A DNA stretch of 64,000 nucleotides, from NCBI GenBank assembly GCA_040398845.1, contig JBBATH010000015.1, positions 1 to 64,000 of the forward strand, given 5' to 3'. The DNA is from WLND01 sp040398845 (GTDB lineage: Bacteria > Actinomycetota > Actinomycetes > S36-B12). The notes under the pieces were generated by a model. It had not been told where the DNA came from. It made no database searches and saw only the letters and a list, made by a program, of their open reading frames with translations. Below, piece by piece: positions 34,675-43,538 of the stretch; positions within the stretch are counted from its first letter, which is position 1, and the number at the start of each line of letters is the position of its first letter. The position numbers and the translations under genes were made by a program.

Positions 34675-36501
34675 ATGTTCGATGAATGGAGTCATGTCTT
34701 GCGCCGCGTTCTCGTCGGAATGATCGCGGTTCTCGGGCTGCTTGCTGGTTTCCTCGGAGCGTCGCCCGCTGCGCGTGCCGAGATCCCGAAGATCACCACC
34801 GGCTGGCTGCCCTACTGGATGACGTCGCCTGCCAGGCCAGCAGGAATCAACTCCGCGGTCGCGAACGCCGACCTGCTGAGCGAGGTCTCGCCCTTCTGGT
34901 ACTCGGCAATGCAGGGGGGCGCGGCCGGGGTCGAGCCGAGAGTAAACCCGAATTTCACGAACTCAGTGGCAAACATGAGCTGGTCGATGGCTCAGCTCAG
35001 GGGCGCGGGCCTTCGGGTCGTGCCAGCCATCGCTGACAGCTCGGGCAAGGGCAAGATGGCATCGGTCCTCGCTGACCCGGCGAGGCGCGCGGCCCATGTG
35101 GCCGACCTCGTGAATTTGATCGTCTCCAACGGCTATGACGGACTGGACCTCGACTACGAGACCTTTGCCTTCAGCGACGGCCGGGACTCGTGGGCTGCAA
35201 CCCAGCCGAATTGGACCGCTTTCGTACAGGAGCTCGGTGCTGCCCTGCACGCCCAGGGCAAGACCCTTTCGGCGACGATTCCGCCCCCTTGCTCTATCTC
35301 GGGTGTCTGCGGGCCCACGCAGGGCTACTGGGTCTACAACATGACCGGCATCGCACCATTCGTCGATCGCATCCGGATCATGGCCTACGACTACCACGTG
35401 CAGGGCATCGGCGCGATTGCCCCCATGCCGTGGGTGCGTGCGATCGTCGCCTACGCAGCGTCGGTCGTTCCGGCGAACAAGATCCAGATCGGTGTGCCGA
35501 CGTATGGCCGGGCATGGACGAAGCGAACAGCGTCGGGCGGCTACCAACTTTCGGGGAACTGTCCTGCAAGCGGGACGAGCGGCTATAAGGCCTTGACCGC
35601 GATGGCGTCCGTCACTGACGCCGACATTCCCGGTCAGCTCGCCGCCTTGGGCGTCGACCCAGCAACAATCCAGTGGGACCCAACCTCGCAGGAGAACTGG
35701 GTCGAGTACCCCAAGCTCTTGAACTGGACGGATGCATCCGGCGCTACCCAGACCTGCACAGCCAGGCGAATCATTTGGTGGGTAGGTCCGCAGGCAGTCC
35801 TCGCCCGAACGCAGCTCGTCGGGGAGTTCGGTCTCGCCGGCGCCGCCTATTGGACCATTGGCGGTGACGACCCCGCTCAATGGCCGCTGATCCGCGCCTA
35901 CGCCCAGCAGTTGGCGCCAGCCGCGACCGAGGTCACCTTGACGGTTCCGCCCACGGTCGCCTTTGGGCAGCCGCTGACCGTCTCGGCGGTTGTCACCTCC
36001 GGTGGTGTCGCAGTGACCGGCGTCGAGGCGACGCTTCAGTTCCAGAAGTCGCAAACCAAGGACTGGGCTGCGATCTCAAGCGCGCCAATCGGTGCTGACG
36101 GCACCGTCATCTTCAATCCGACCGCCACCGAACCGGGATCCTGGCGGATCTTTGTCCCCGGCGTGGCCGGAAGGGCAGAGCAGGCGAGTGATCCGGTACC
36201 GGTGCTCGTCACCTCCGTTGTCAACGCGCACCCGAAAAAGGTGGTCGTCAGGGCGAAGGAGAGCACGGTGATCAGGGTCGTTGCGCAGCCAGCGCGCAAT
36301 AAGCAGGTCATCCTCGTCCAGGTGCAGCGAGGCGCGGCGTGGCGCACTGTCGGCAAAGGCAGGACTGATGCCCGCGGAGTCGTGAAGGTGACGATTGAGA
36401 TGCCGCGTAAGAAGGGAGTCCTCACGTATCGCGCGACCGCGAATGCACGCGGCGGCATCAGTTACGGAGTGTCGGAGACCTTCACGATCCGGGTGAAGTA
36501 G
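34675..36501 (+). CDS. Secreted glycoside hydrolase family 18 protein
   Basis: About 608 residues. The signal peptide is LRRVLVGMIAVLGLLAGFLG with cleavage near ARAEIP. Residues ~40-410 form a GH18 barrel: GWLPYW at the start, the catalytic D-G-x-D-x-D-x-E in NGYDGLDLDYETFAF, IMAYDYHVQG, IGVPTYGRAW and GAAYWTIGGDD, close to spore-germination-type N-acetylglucosaminidases (YaaH-like). The last ~200 residues are two beta-sandwich repeats (VTLTVPPTVAFGQPLTVSAV and KKVVVRAKESTVIRVVAQP), likely Ig-like or cell-wall modules. ATG 34675 has no ribosome site; TTG 34699 with GGAG eight bases upstream is a good alternative. It overlaps the convergent aminotransferase gene by 20 bases. Substrate: probably chitin or peptidoglycan glycan. 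Confidence 0.85.
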   Translation: MFDEWSHVLRRVLVGMIAVLGLLAGFLGASPAARAEIPKITTGWLPYWMTSPARPAGINSAVANADLLSEVSPFWYSAMQGGAAGVEPRVNPNFTNSVANMSWSMAQLRGAGLRVVPAIADSSGKGKMASVLADPARRAAHVADLVNLIVSNGYDGLDLDYETFAFSDGRDSWAATQPNWTAFVQELGAALHAQGKTLSATIPPPCSISGVCGPTQGYWVYNMTGIAPFVDRIRIMAYDYHVQGIGAIAPMPWVRAIVAYAASVVPANKIQIGVPTYGRAWTKRTASGGYQLSGNCPASGTSGYKALTAMASVTDADIPGQLAALGVDPATIQWDPTSQENWVEYPKLLNWTDASGATQTCTARRIIWWVGPQAVLARTQLVGEFGLAGAAYWTIGGDDPAQWPLIRAYAQQLAPAATEVTLTVPPTVAFGQPLTVSAVVTSGGVAVTGVEATLQFQKSQTKDWAAISSAPIGADGTVIFNPTATEPGSWRIFVPGVAGRAEQASDPVPVLVTSVVNAHPKKVVVRAKESTVIRVVAQPARNKQVILVQVQRGAAWRTVGKGRTDARGVVKVTIEMPRKKGVLTYRATANARGGISYGVSETFTIRVK

Positions 36502-38224
36502 CGGGTTCAAGGCAGACCGAAGGCAGGTCGAACCAACGCAGGTGTTCAAAGTCCGAAGAGAGGGCCGCAGAGCCCTCGGCGAGGACGTCGATCGGAAGCG
36601 ACTCAAGCAGGGCCCGCGCTTCAGCGAGGTAGTCGGCAAGCGCCGACTCGGGTGCCTGATCACGCTGCTGCGGGTAGTGAAGAACGCCGTGCTCGTCGTA
36701 GTTGAGCTGCCGAAGGCGCAGGGGTGGCTCGACCGGCCCGCCCCGGTGATGCCAGCGACCGGTGGCGGTGTCGAACCGGTACTGGGGGAGCAGTTTCCAT
36801 CCGGCGGTGGCAATGAGGTCAACCGCCTGCACGACGTAATGGAAGACCGGTTCGGAGATGAAGTAGTTGAAGTTCACCCGGACCCAGCCGGGTTTGATCC
36901 CCTCGCAACCGTGGGTGATCTCTCGCTCGAACTCATGGGAGCGTTCGACGTCGATCCCAAGGAGTCGGTGCCCGTAGGGGCCTGCGCACGAGCAGCCTCC
37001 GCGCGACTGGATGCCGAACAGGTCATTGAGGATCGCGACGACGAGGTTGTGGTGGAGATAGCGTCCATTGTGGCGTCGGACGACGAAGGAGACGATCGAC
37101 AGCCGTTCGGCGGTGAGGTTGCCGAGCACCTGGATTGAGGGGTTCGAACCCCAGACCTCGATGGCACGGGTGACGAAGTCGGACTCATGGGCACGGATCA
37201 CCTTGACCCCGACCTCGTTCTTGAGTGCGAACACCAGACCAGCGCGGATCGATTCGATGATCGCGGGTGTGCCGCCCTCCTCCCTGTGGATGGGATCCTC
37301 GAGATAGCGGTGCTCCTGCGGATTGACGTAGGCGACGGTGCCTCCACCGACGACGTCGGGCACGGTGTTGCGCAGGTGCTCGCGTCGGATGATGAGGATG
37401 CCGGGGGTGCCGGGACCGCCAACGAACTTGTGCGGGCTCAGGACGATTGCGTCCTTGTAGGCGAGCGGGTGGTCCGAGCAGCGCGGGTTCATCTCGATGT
37501 CGATGTATGGGGCGGCTGCGGCAAAATCCCAGAAGGCAAGGGCGCCGTGCTCGTGGAGGAGTTGGGTGATGGCGTGGGTGTCGGAGACGATGCCGGTGAC
37601 GTTGCTCGCGGCGCTGAACGAGGCGATCTTCATCGGCCGCGAGGCGTAGCGCTCGAGTTCCTCGCGCAGGTGCTCGACATCGATATGTCCGTCAGGATCC
37701 TCGTGGATGGTGACGACATCGGCGATCGACTCACGCCAGGGGAGCTCATTGCTGTGGTGCTCGAACGGGCCGATGAACACGACGGGCCGCTCATCCGCAG
37801 GGATGTGCGAGGAGAGCTGGTAGCGGGCGTCGAGGTCCGCGGGGATCCGCAGATTAAGAACTCCAACGAGCTTGTTGATGGCCCCGGTGGACCCTGACCC
37901 GGTGAAGATGACGCAGGTGGTGTCGTCGCCATTGACCGCGGTCCGAATGATCTCGCGGGCATCCTCGCGAAGCCGCGTGGTCTGCAGGCCGGTGCCACTG
38001 GACTCGGTATGGGTATTTGCGTAGCGGGGGAGGACCTCCCCGCGGATGAAGTCCTCGATGAAGCTGAGGGCTCGTCCGCTGGCGGTGTAATCGGCATACG
38101 TGACGCGCCGGGGGCCGAATGGCCCGTGCATGATTTGGTCGTCGCCGATCACGGATTCTCGGATGCGGGTGAGGATCGCTGGATTCGGCAGATCCGAACG
38201 CTTTGCGGGGATTGCGGACGTCAT
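36482..38224 (-). CDS. Class V aminotransferase-fold protein with a C-terminal extension (SufS/Csd-like)
   Basis: A 580-residue PLP enzyme. PLP-phosphate contacts are in FTGSGSTGAINKLVG; PFEHHSNELPWRE holds the ring-stacking His pair; FWDFAAAAPYIDIE the Asp; and IVLSPHKFVGGPGTPGILI the Schiff-base Lys. RGGCSCAGPYGHRLLG is the loop where SufS/IscS carry the persulfide Cys, here with CSC. The C-terminal ~120 residues (RFDTATGRWHHRGGP...) extend beyond SufS length. Such long variants are found in actinobacteria without assigned function; cysteine or selenocysteine lyase activity is possible. It is divergent from clpS, 28 bases apart. Confidence 0.82.
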   Translation of the reverse strand: MTSAIPAKRSDLPNPAILTRIRESVIGDDQIMHGPFGPRRVTYADYTASGRALSFIEDFIRGEVLPRYANTHTESSGTGLQTTRLREDAREIIRTAVNGDDTTCVIFTGSGSTGAINKLVGVLNLRIPADLDARYQLSSHIPADERPVVFIGPFEHHSNELPWRESIADVVTIHEDPDGHIDVEHLREELERYASRPMKIASFSAASNVTGIVSDTHAITQLLHEHGALAFWDFAAAAPYIDIEMNPRCSDHPLAYKDAIVLSPHKFVGGPGTPGILIIRREHLRNTVPDVVGGGTVAYVNPQEHRYLEDPIHREEGGTPAIIESIRAGLVFALKNEVGVKVIRAHESDFVTRAIEVWGSNPSIQVLGNLTAERLSIVSFVVRRHNGRYLHHNLVVAILNDLFGIQSRGGCSCAGPYGHRLLGIDVERSHEFEREITHGCEGIKPGWVRVNFNYFISEPVFHYVVQAVDLIATAGWKLLPQYRFDTATGRWHHRGGPVEPPLRLRQLNYDEHGVLHYPQQRDQAPESALADYLAEARALLESLPIDVLAEGSAALSSDFEHLRWFDLPSVCLEPATSPGS

Positions 38225-38252
38225 GCTGAGCAGCGTACGAGACAATGGCCGC

Positions 38253-38537
38253 ATGTCGATAGCGCCGTCCGAGCGCACCGCCCTTTCCGAGGAGACGGTG
38301 ACCGAACGCCCGTGGGTCACGCTCGTCTGGAACGACCCCATCAACCTCATGTCCTACGTCACGTACGTGTTTATGACGTACTTCAAGTTCGACCGCGCAA
38401 AGGCTGAACTCCTCATGCTCGACGTCCATGAGAAGGGCCGTGCGACGGTGTCGAACGGTACCCGTGAGGCGATGGAGATCGACGTCGCCGCGATGCACTC
38501 CTACGGCCTGTGGGCGACGCTCCAGAAGGACGATTGA
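38253..38537 (+). CDS. clpS: ATP-dependent Clp protease adaptor ClpS
   Basis: A 94-residue adaptor that delivers N-degron substrates to ClpAP/ClpCP. The core is WVTLVWNDPINLMSYVTYVFMTYFKFDRAKAELLMLDVHEKGRATV, whose NDPxNxMxYV substrate pocket and VHxxG motif are standard. ATG 38253 gives a ~20-residue flexible N-terminus. Its stop shares a base with the start of the DUF2017 gene. In Mycobacterium the same order (clpS, DUF2017, mec, cysO, cysM, murI, rph, rdgB) is found, and it is kept here except for an inserted rhodopsin. Confidence 0.93.
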   Translation: MSIAPSERTALSEETVTERPWVTLVWNDPINLMSYVTYVFMTYFKFDRAKAELLMLDVHEKGRATVSNGTREAMEIDVAAMHSYGLWATLQKDD

Positions 38538-39091
38538 TGCCGGACGCCTTCTATCGCACAGGCTCGGGCCGCACCGTCATCAGGCTTGACGATGTCGAGA
38601 AGAGCCTGTTGCGCTCGCTTTCGGCGCAGGTGATCGAGTTCGTTGCCCCGGACGATGCTGGCGACGCACGTGACCCGCTCGCGATCATGATTGGTATTGA
38701 TGACGAGGCGACGGCCCCCGTGGATCCGGCGCTCGCGCGACTGCTGCCTGATGCCTACCAAGACGATGACGACGCTGCGATGGATTTCCGTCGCTTCACC
38801 GAGCGATCGCTACGCGAGACGAAGGCGGCGCATGCCCGCACTGTTGGCGAGGTCCTTGAGCGGTCGGGGGAGAAGGTCACCCTCTCGGATCAGGAGCAGG
38901 CGAGCTGGCTGGGCTTCCTCAATGACGGCCGTCTGGCGATCGGCACCCGTATTGGGCTGACCGACGATAACCACGCTGAGATCGCGGCCCTCCCTGATGA
39001 GGATGCCAGAGCGGGGCTCTTGGACTTCTACGACTGGCTCACCTATCTACAGGAGTCCCTCGTCCAGCTGCACCTCGACGACCTTTCCTAA
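38537..39091 (+). CDS. DUF2017 family protein
   Basis: A 184-residue helical cytoplasmic protein that follows clpS in most actinobacteria. Conserved landmarks are RLDDVEKSLLRSLSAQVIEFV near the start, ALARLLPDAYQDDDDAAMDFRR in the middle and LLDFYDWLTYLQESLVQ near the end. ATG 38537 overlaps the clpS stop by one base. Function is unknown; the strict pairing suggests a role in ClpS-linked proteolysis or its regulation. Confidence 0.88.
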   Translation: MPDAFYRTGSGRTVIRLDDVEKSLLRSLSAQVIEFVAPDDAGDARDPLAIMIGIDDEATAPVDPALARLLPDAYQDDDDAAMDFRRFTERSLRETKAAHARTVGEVLERSGEKVTLSDQEQASWLGFLNDGRLAIGTRIGLTDDNHAEIAALPDEDARAGLLDFYDWLTYLQESLVQLHLDDLS

Positions 39092-39140
39092 GGTCGAGCC
39101 CACCCCCCATTATTGCGAGATCGTGGTGACCGTCACGCGA

Positions 39141-39176
39141 AGGAGCGGTGGCCCCATGTGAGGGACCACCGCTCCT
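39141..39176. terminator. 11-bp hairpin between convergent DUF2017 and rhodopsin genes
   Basis: AGGAGCGGTGG (39141-39151) pairs perfectly with CCACCGCTCCT (39166-39176) around a 14-base loop. The symmetric arms can serve both directions. Confidence 0.75.
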
Positions 39177-39207
39177 ACAGGTGGTGCAGGCGCCGGGGCG
39201 CCGTTGA

Positions 39208-40041
39208 TCAGGCTCCGCTGGACGGAGCCGCCTTGATCTCCTGGTCGGCGAAAGCCGGATCGTCTGTGAAGCTCTTCTCGCGGGCGATCTTGTAGATGAG
39301 AAGGCCGAAGAGGCACTTCGCGAGGACGTCAGCAAGCGAGTAGCCGACCTGACGCCACACGAAGGAATCTGCACCGGCGATCCCGAGCATCGGGAGCAGG
39401 TACGAGATCGGGTAAACGCCCCAGGTTGCGAGGAGCAGCCAGCGAAGACCGTTCAGGTCCTTGCCAACCTGCGTGGGCTGGTTCTTCGCAGCCTTGCTGA
39501 GCTCGACGAAGAGCACGTAGAGGATGTAGATGAACGGAAGGGTCGAAAGGACGCCCCAGACCGTCTTGGTGGCCGTGTCGACTGCGATTTCGCCGGGGTA
39601 GCCGAGGATGATCATCAGCGCGGAAGCGGGGATGAGCTTGAGCAGGAGGCTTTTGCGGATCTGCGGGGCGAGTGCGAGCACTGCAACGGCTTCGAAGAGC
39701 AGCAGCGGAACCGTGAGCAGCCAATCGACGTAGCGGTAGCCCTCGTTGAAGCCATCGCCATTGACAAGCACGTAGGACATCGCGTTCATTGCGGTGGCCG
39801 GGGTGCCGTCACCGACGGCGACGTATGCCTCGGTGAAGGAGTTGAAGATCCGGATGTAGTGGTAGCCCGCGATGAAGGTCACCATTGCAGAGACGATGAG
39901 CGCCTGGCGGTAGCGCGGCAGAACCCTGCCCTGCACCACGAGGAAGAACACTGTGGCAGCGAGCATTGAGGCCACAGCGAACGAAAGCACGTTATATACC
40001 GTTTGGAACTGTGAATAATCGAGCTGGAGTACGGATTCCAT
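39208..40041 (-). CDS. Microbial rhodopsin, xanthorhodopsin/actinorhodopsin-like proton pump
   Basis: A 277-residue seven-helix retinal protein. Helix C reads RYVDWLLTVPLLLFE: Asp106 (proton acceptor), Thr110 and Glu117 (donor), the D-T-E set of outward proton pumps. Leu114, at the proteorhodopsin tuning position 105, predicts green absorption. His61 (AGYHYIR) matches the His partner of the acceptor. Lys242 in LADVLAKCLFG is the retinal Schiff-base Lys with Asp238 four residues before. In helix E, VWGVLSTLPFIYILYVLF aligns with bacteriorhodopsin VWWAIST, so Trp138 is replaced by Gly163, the opening that lets xanthorhodopsin bind a carotenoid antenna. GGAGG precedes ATG 40041. It converts light to proton motive force. 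No retinal or carotenoid genes are nearby. Confidence 0.96.
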   Translation of the reverse strand: MESVLQLDYSQFQTVYNVLSFAVASMLAATVFFLVVQGRVLPRYRQALIVSAMVTFIAGYHYIRIFNSFTEAYVAVGDGTPATAMNAMSYVLVNGDGFNEGYRYVDWLLTVPLLLFEAVAVLALAPQIRKSLLLKLIPASALMIILGYPGEIAVDTATKTVWGVLSTLPFIYILYVLFVELSKAAKNQPTQVGKDLNGLRWLLLATWGVYPISYLLPMLGIAGADSFVWRQVGYSLADVLAKCLFGLLIYKIAREKSFTDDPAFADQEIKAAPSSGA

Positions 40042-40176
40042 TTAAGCCTCCGAATAGTGATGACAAATGACTTCCATGTTCGACGTGAAGCGCTCCAACT
40101 AAGCGTCCCGCCAACCGTACATTCTGCGACTACTTTCTGAGCGTCGCAACCGGAACGGGCCACTTAGGGTTGGGTT

Positions 40177-40605
40177 GTGCTAAAAATCTCTCGAAAGCTC
40201 GTCGATGACATGGTTGCCCACGCTCGCGCCGATCACCCCGATGAAGCGTGTGGGGTCATCGCCGGCCCGATCGATTCGGGTACTCCGACACGATTTGTCC
40301 CGATGCTCAATGCGGCGAGATCCCCGACGTTCTACGAGTTCGATTCGACGGACCTGTTGCGGCTCTACCGTGACATGGATGACCGTGACGAGGTTCCGGT
40401 CGTCATCTACCACTCGCACACTGCCACGGAGGCCTACCCCTCCCGCACCGACATCGCTCTCGCCTCCGAACCGGGTGCGCACTACGTCCTTGTTTCCACT
40501 CGGGAGACGGGCGCGCAGGAGGGTCCGTTCGAACTCCGCTCATTTCGCATTGTCGACGGTGAGGTGGCCGAGGAGGAGGTCTTGGTTGTCGCGACAGGCG
40601 ATTGA
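40177..40605 (+). CDS. mec: JAMM metalloprotease, Mec type
   Basis: A 142-residue MPN/JAB1 zinc protease. The catalytic Glu is in HPDEACGVIAG and the zinc site in VVIYHSHTATEAYPSRTDIALA (His-x-His-x7-Ser-x2-Asp). In Mycobacterium Mec releases cysteine from the CysO-cysteine adduct by cutting after the carrier's Gly-Gly. GTG 40177 begins the family sequence LKISRKLVDDMVAHA. CysO and CysM follow at once, so function is well supported. It may also process the second carrier at 55494. It is divergent from the rhodopsin, with 135 bases between. Confidence 0.92.
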   Translation: MLKISRKLVDDMVAHARADHPDEACGVIAGPIDSGTPTRFVPMLNAARSPTFYEFDSTDLLRLYRDMDDRDEVPVVIYHSHTATEAYPSRTDIALASEPGAHYVLVSTRETGAQEGPFELRSFRIVDGEVAEEEVLVVATGD

Positions 40606-40663
40606 TGTGCAGGAGCGCAATCCCGGGATGCCGCGAGCCGCGCGGCCGTGGGAGACTCGGGGC

Positions 40664-40936
40664 ATGTCAGTTGACGTTCGAATCCCCACCATCCTGCGCA
40701 CCTACACCGGCGGCGAGAAGGCGGTGACTGCTGAGGGTGCCACACTCGCCGAGGTCGTCGCCGACCTCGAGGCCAATCACCCCGGGATCGGAGAACGGCT
40801 TCTCGACGAGAGCGGTCTGCGACGGTTCGTGAACATCTACGTGAACGATGAGGACGTCCGCTTCCTCGCAGGCCTCGAGACCGCCATTGCCGATAAAGAC
40901 TCCATCACGATCCTGCCTGCCGTTGCTGGCGGCTAA
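40664..40936 (+). CDS. cysO: Sulfur-carrier protein CysO (ubiquitin-like)
   Basis: A 90-residue beta-grasp protein of the MoaD/ThiS superfamily ending in AVAGG. The C-terminal Gly is activated and thiocarboxylated (by MoeZ in Mycobacterium, not in this window) and gives its sulfur to O-phosphoserine on CysM. VRIPTILRTYTGG at the start is shared word for word with the second carrier at 55494. ATG 40664 lies 58 bases after mec, and cysM starts six bases after the stop. Confidence 0.93.
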   Translation: MSVDVRIPTILRTYTGGEKAVTAEGATLAEVVADLEANHPGIGERLLDESGLRRFVNIYVNDEDVRFLAGLETAIADKDSITILPAVAGG

Positions 40937-40942
40937 CGAGCG

Positions 40943-41890
40943 ATGCGCTACAACTCACTGCTCGACTCTGTCGGGCACACGCCGCTGGTTGGGCTGCCCC
41001 GGCTCTCGCCCTCGCCAGATGTGCGCCTCTGGGCGAAACTCGAGGACCGCAACCCGACCGGTTCGGTGAAGGATCGGGCTGCGCTGGCGATGATCGACCA
41101 GGCTGAGCGTGATGGCCTCATCAGTCCGGGGTCGATCCTCCTTGAGCCCACGTCTGGTAACACCGGTATCTCCCTCGCGATGGTCGCCAAACAGCGGGGC
41201 TATCACCTCGTATGCGTCATGCCCGAGAACACCTCCCCCGAGCGAACCCAACTCCTCACCATGTGGGGCGCCCGCATCATCACCTCGCCAGCAGCCGGCG
41301 GCTCAAATGAGGCGGTTCGGGTGGCGAAGGAGATCGCGATCGAGAACCCGGACTGGGTGATGCTCTACCAGTACGGCAACCCCGCGAATGCGCTCGCGCA
41401 CTTGGAGTCCACCGGCCCGGAGTTGCTCGCCGACCTGCCAACGATTACCCATTTTGTCGCGGGCCTCGGTACCACCGGAACCCTCATGGGTGTCGGCAGG
41501 TTCTTCCGCGACGCGAAGCCTGACGTTCAGATTGTTGCCGCCGAGCCGCGATACGGCGAGCTCGTCTACGGCCTTCGCAACCTCGATGAGGGCTTCATCC
41601 CGGAGCTGTACGACGAGAGCCTGCTCACCACTCGGTTCTCAGTCGGACCCCGGGATGCAGTGAGGCGCACGCGCGAACTCCTCGAGGTCGAAGGCATCTT
41701 CGCCGGGGTATCAACCGGAGCGATTCTGCACGCTGCCCTCGGAATGGCTGCGAAGGCAGTGAAGGCGGGCGAACCGGCTGATATCGCCTTCATCGTCTGC
41801 GATGGCGGCTGGAAGTACCTGTCAACCGGAGCGTACGAGGGCACCCTCGACGAGGCTGAGGATTCCCTCGACGGACAGTTGTGGGCCTAG
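40943..41890 (+). CDS. cysM: O-phosphoserine sulfhydrylase CysM
   Basis: A 315-residue fold-type II PLP enzyme. PLP-Lys43 is in NPTGSVKDRAA, the phosphate/substrate loop is PTSGNTGIS, and the cofactor phosphate site is AGLGTTGTLMG. Direct linkage to cysO and mec marks it as the carrier-dependent CysM: it joins O-phosphoserine with CysO thiocarboxylate to give CysO-Cys. This cysteine route resists oxidative stress in Mycobacterium. It ends with LDEAEDSLDGQLWA, the C-terminal tail that in M. tuberculosis CysM reaches into the active site. Confidence 0.94.
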   Translation: MRYNSLLDSVGHTPLVGLPRLSPSPDVRLWAKLEDRNPTGSVKDRAALAMIDQAERDGLISPGSILLEPTSGNTGISLAMVAKQRGYHLVCVMPENTSPERTQLLTMWGARIITSPAAGGSNEAVRVAKEIAIENPDWVMLYQYGNPANALAHLESTGPELLADLPTITHFVAGLGTTGTLMGVGRFFRDAKPDVQIVAAEPRYGELVYGLRNLDEGFIPELYDESLLTTRFSVGPRDAVRRTRELLEVEGIFAGVSTGAILHAALGMAAKAVKAGEPADIAFIVCDGGWKYLSTGAYEGTLDEAEDSLDGQLWA

Positions 41891-41952
41891 CGCCCGCATG
41901 GGTAACGCGCGACGCCGGTCAAGGCATTGCCCCGCCGTAGGCTGGCGGCCTG

Positions 41953-42753
41953 ATGTCTGACGCTTCCATTGGCATTGTCGACTCCGGTGTCGGCGGGTTG
42001 ACGGTCGCCCGATCCGTCCTTGATCAACTCCCGCACGAGCCGGTGAGATACGTCGGTGACACTGCCCGTGGCCCGTATGGACCGCGGCCGCTCGCAGAGG
42101 TTCGCGAGTTCGCCATCGAGATCATGGACCGGCTCGTCGATGACGGCGTGAAGATGCTCGTCATCGCCTGCAACTCAGCAAGCGCCGCGACCCTTCGCGA
42201 CGCTCGCGAGCGGTATCAGGTCCCGGTCGTCGAGGTGGTGCACCCTGCGGTTCGCCGGGCTGCGGCAGCGACAAGGAACGGCCGGATCGGTGTGATCGGC
42301 ACCGCGATGACGATCAACTCGCAGGCCTATGACGATGCGTTCGCCGCGGCGCCCACCGTTGAACTCATTTCGGCGGCCTGCCCGAGGTTCGTGGAGTTCG
42401 TCGAAGCCGGCGTCACCGGTGGTGATGAGCTGCTCGCGCTCGCGCACGACTACCTCCAGCCCCTCAGGGATGCCGACGTCGACACGCTGGTCCTCGGCTG
42501 CACGCACTACCCGCTCCTCACCGGCGTCCTGTCATACGTCATGGGCGAGTCGGTGACCCTCGTGTCGAGTGCAGAGGAGACGGCAAAGGATGTCTATCGA
42601 ACCCTCGTCGCTGAGGGCCTGGTGCGAGACCCTGCCCTCCCCGAGCCTGTGCACCAATTCATGGCGACCGGGGATCCCGCCGCCTTCCAACGACTCGGGC
42701 GAAGGTTCCTCGGCCCGGAGATCGGCGTTGTCGTGGGTCTAGAGGCCCGGTGA
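41953..42753 (+). CDS. murI: Glutamate racemase
   Basis: A 266-residue cofactor-independent racemase that makes D-glutamate for peptidoglycan. The two catalytic Cys are in VIACNSASAATL and LVLGCTHYPLLTG, and the Asp/Ser start motif is IGIVDSGVGGLTVAR. RYVGDTARGPYGPRPLAEV is also standard. ATG 41953 is used. It lies 62 bases after cysM in the same direction; the rhomboid gene that separates these in Mycobacterium is absent. Confidence 0.95.
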   Translation: MSDASIGIVDSGVGGLTVARSVLDQLPHEPVRYVGDTARGPYGPRPLAEVREFAIEIMDRLVDDGVKMLVIACNSASAATLRDARERYQVPVVEVVHPAVRRAAAATRNGRIGVIGTAMTINSQAYDDAFAAAPTVELISAACPRFVEFVEAGVTGGDELLALAHDYLQPLRDADVDTLVLGCTHYPLLTGVLSYVMGESVTLVSSAEETAKDVYRTLVAEGLVRDPALPEPVHQFMATGDPAAFQRLGRRFLGPEIGVVVGLEAR

Positions 42754-42809
42754 GGGTCCCGCATCGAGTGCATCAACCCCCGAGATCCGTCATCGCCTAG
42801 GGTCGTCGC

Positions 42810-43538
42810 ATGACCCGATCAGATGGACGCGCCAACGATGAGCTTCGACCAGTGACATTCGAGCGCGGGTGGCTCGAACAGGCTGAGGGCTCGGCGCTCG
42901 TCGCGTTCGGTCGAACCCGGGTGCTCTGCACCGCCTCGTTCACGGCCGGCGTGCCCCGCTGGCTCAAGGGGTCAGGCAATGGGTGGGTCACGGCCGAGTA
43001 TGCGATGCTCCCGCGCGCGACGAACACCCGAAATGACCGCGAGTCGGTGAAGGGCAAGCTCGGTGGCCGTACGCAGGAGATATCGCGCCTCATCGGACGC
43101 AGCATGCGGGCGGTTGTCGACATGTCAGCACTCGGCGAGAACACCATCGTTATCGACTGTGATGTGCTCCAGGCCGATGGCGGCACTCGCACGGCAGCCA
43201 TCACTGGCGCCTATGTTGCGCTCATGGACTCAGTGACCTGGGCGATCGGGGAGGGCCTGATGAAGTCGAGTCCGCTCATTGACTCGGTGGCCGCGGTGAG
43301 CGTCGGCATCGTCGACGGCGAGCCGCGCCTCGACCTTCACTACGACGACGACGTCCGTGCCCAGACCGACATGAATGTGGTCATGACTGGTAGCGGCAAA
43401 TACGTCGAGGTTCAGGGCACGGCAGAGGGCGAGCCCTTCGATCGCGCACTCCTTGATGAGCTGCTCGGCCTTGCCGCTGATGGCTGCGCCGATCTCACGC
43501 GAATGCAGGTTCTCGCCTTGATGGACACCGCTCCGTGA
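42810..43538 (+). CDS. rph: Ribonuclease PH
   Basis: A 242-residue phosphorolytic 3'-exoribonuclease for tRNA maturation. Conserved elements are EGSALVAFGRTRVLCTASF, MLPRATNTRNDRE, the RNA/phosphate site GRTQEISRLIGRSMRAVVD and DCDVLQADGGTRTAAITGAY. Length is normal. Its stop overlaps the rdgB start by GTGA. In Mycobacterium a metallo-hydrolase gene precedes rph; it is missing here. Confidence 0.95.
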   Translation: MTRSDGRANDELRPVTFERGWLEQAEGSALVAFGRTRVLCTASFTAGVPRWLKGSGNGWVTAEYAMLPRATNTRNDRESVKGKLGGRTQEISRLIGRSMRAVVDMSALGENTIVIDCDVLQADGGTRTAAITGAYVALMDSVTWAIGEGLMKSSPLIDSVAAVSVGIVDGEPRLDLHYDDDVRAQTDMNVVMTGSGKYVEVQGTAEGEPFDRALLDELLGLAADGCADLTRMQVLALMDTAP

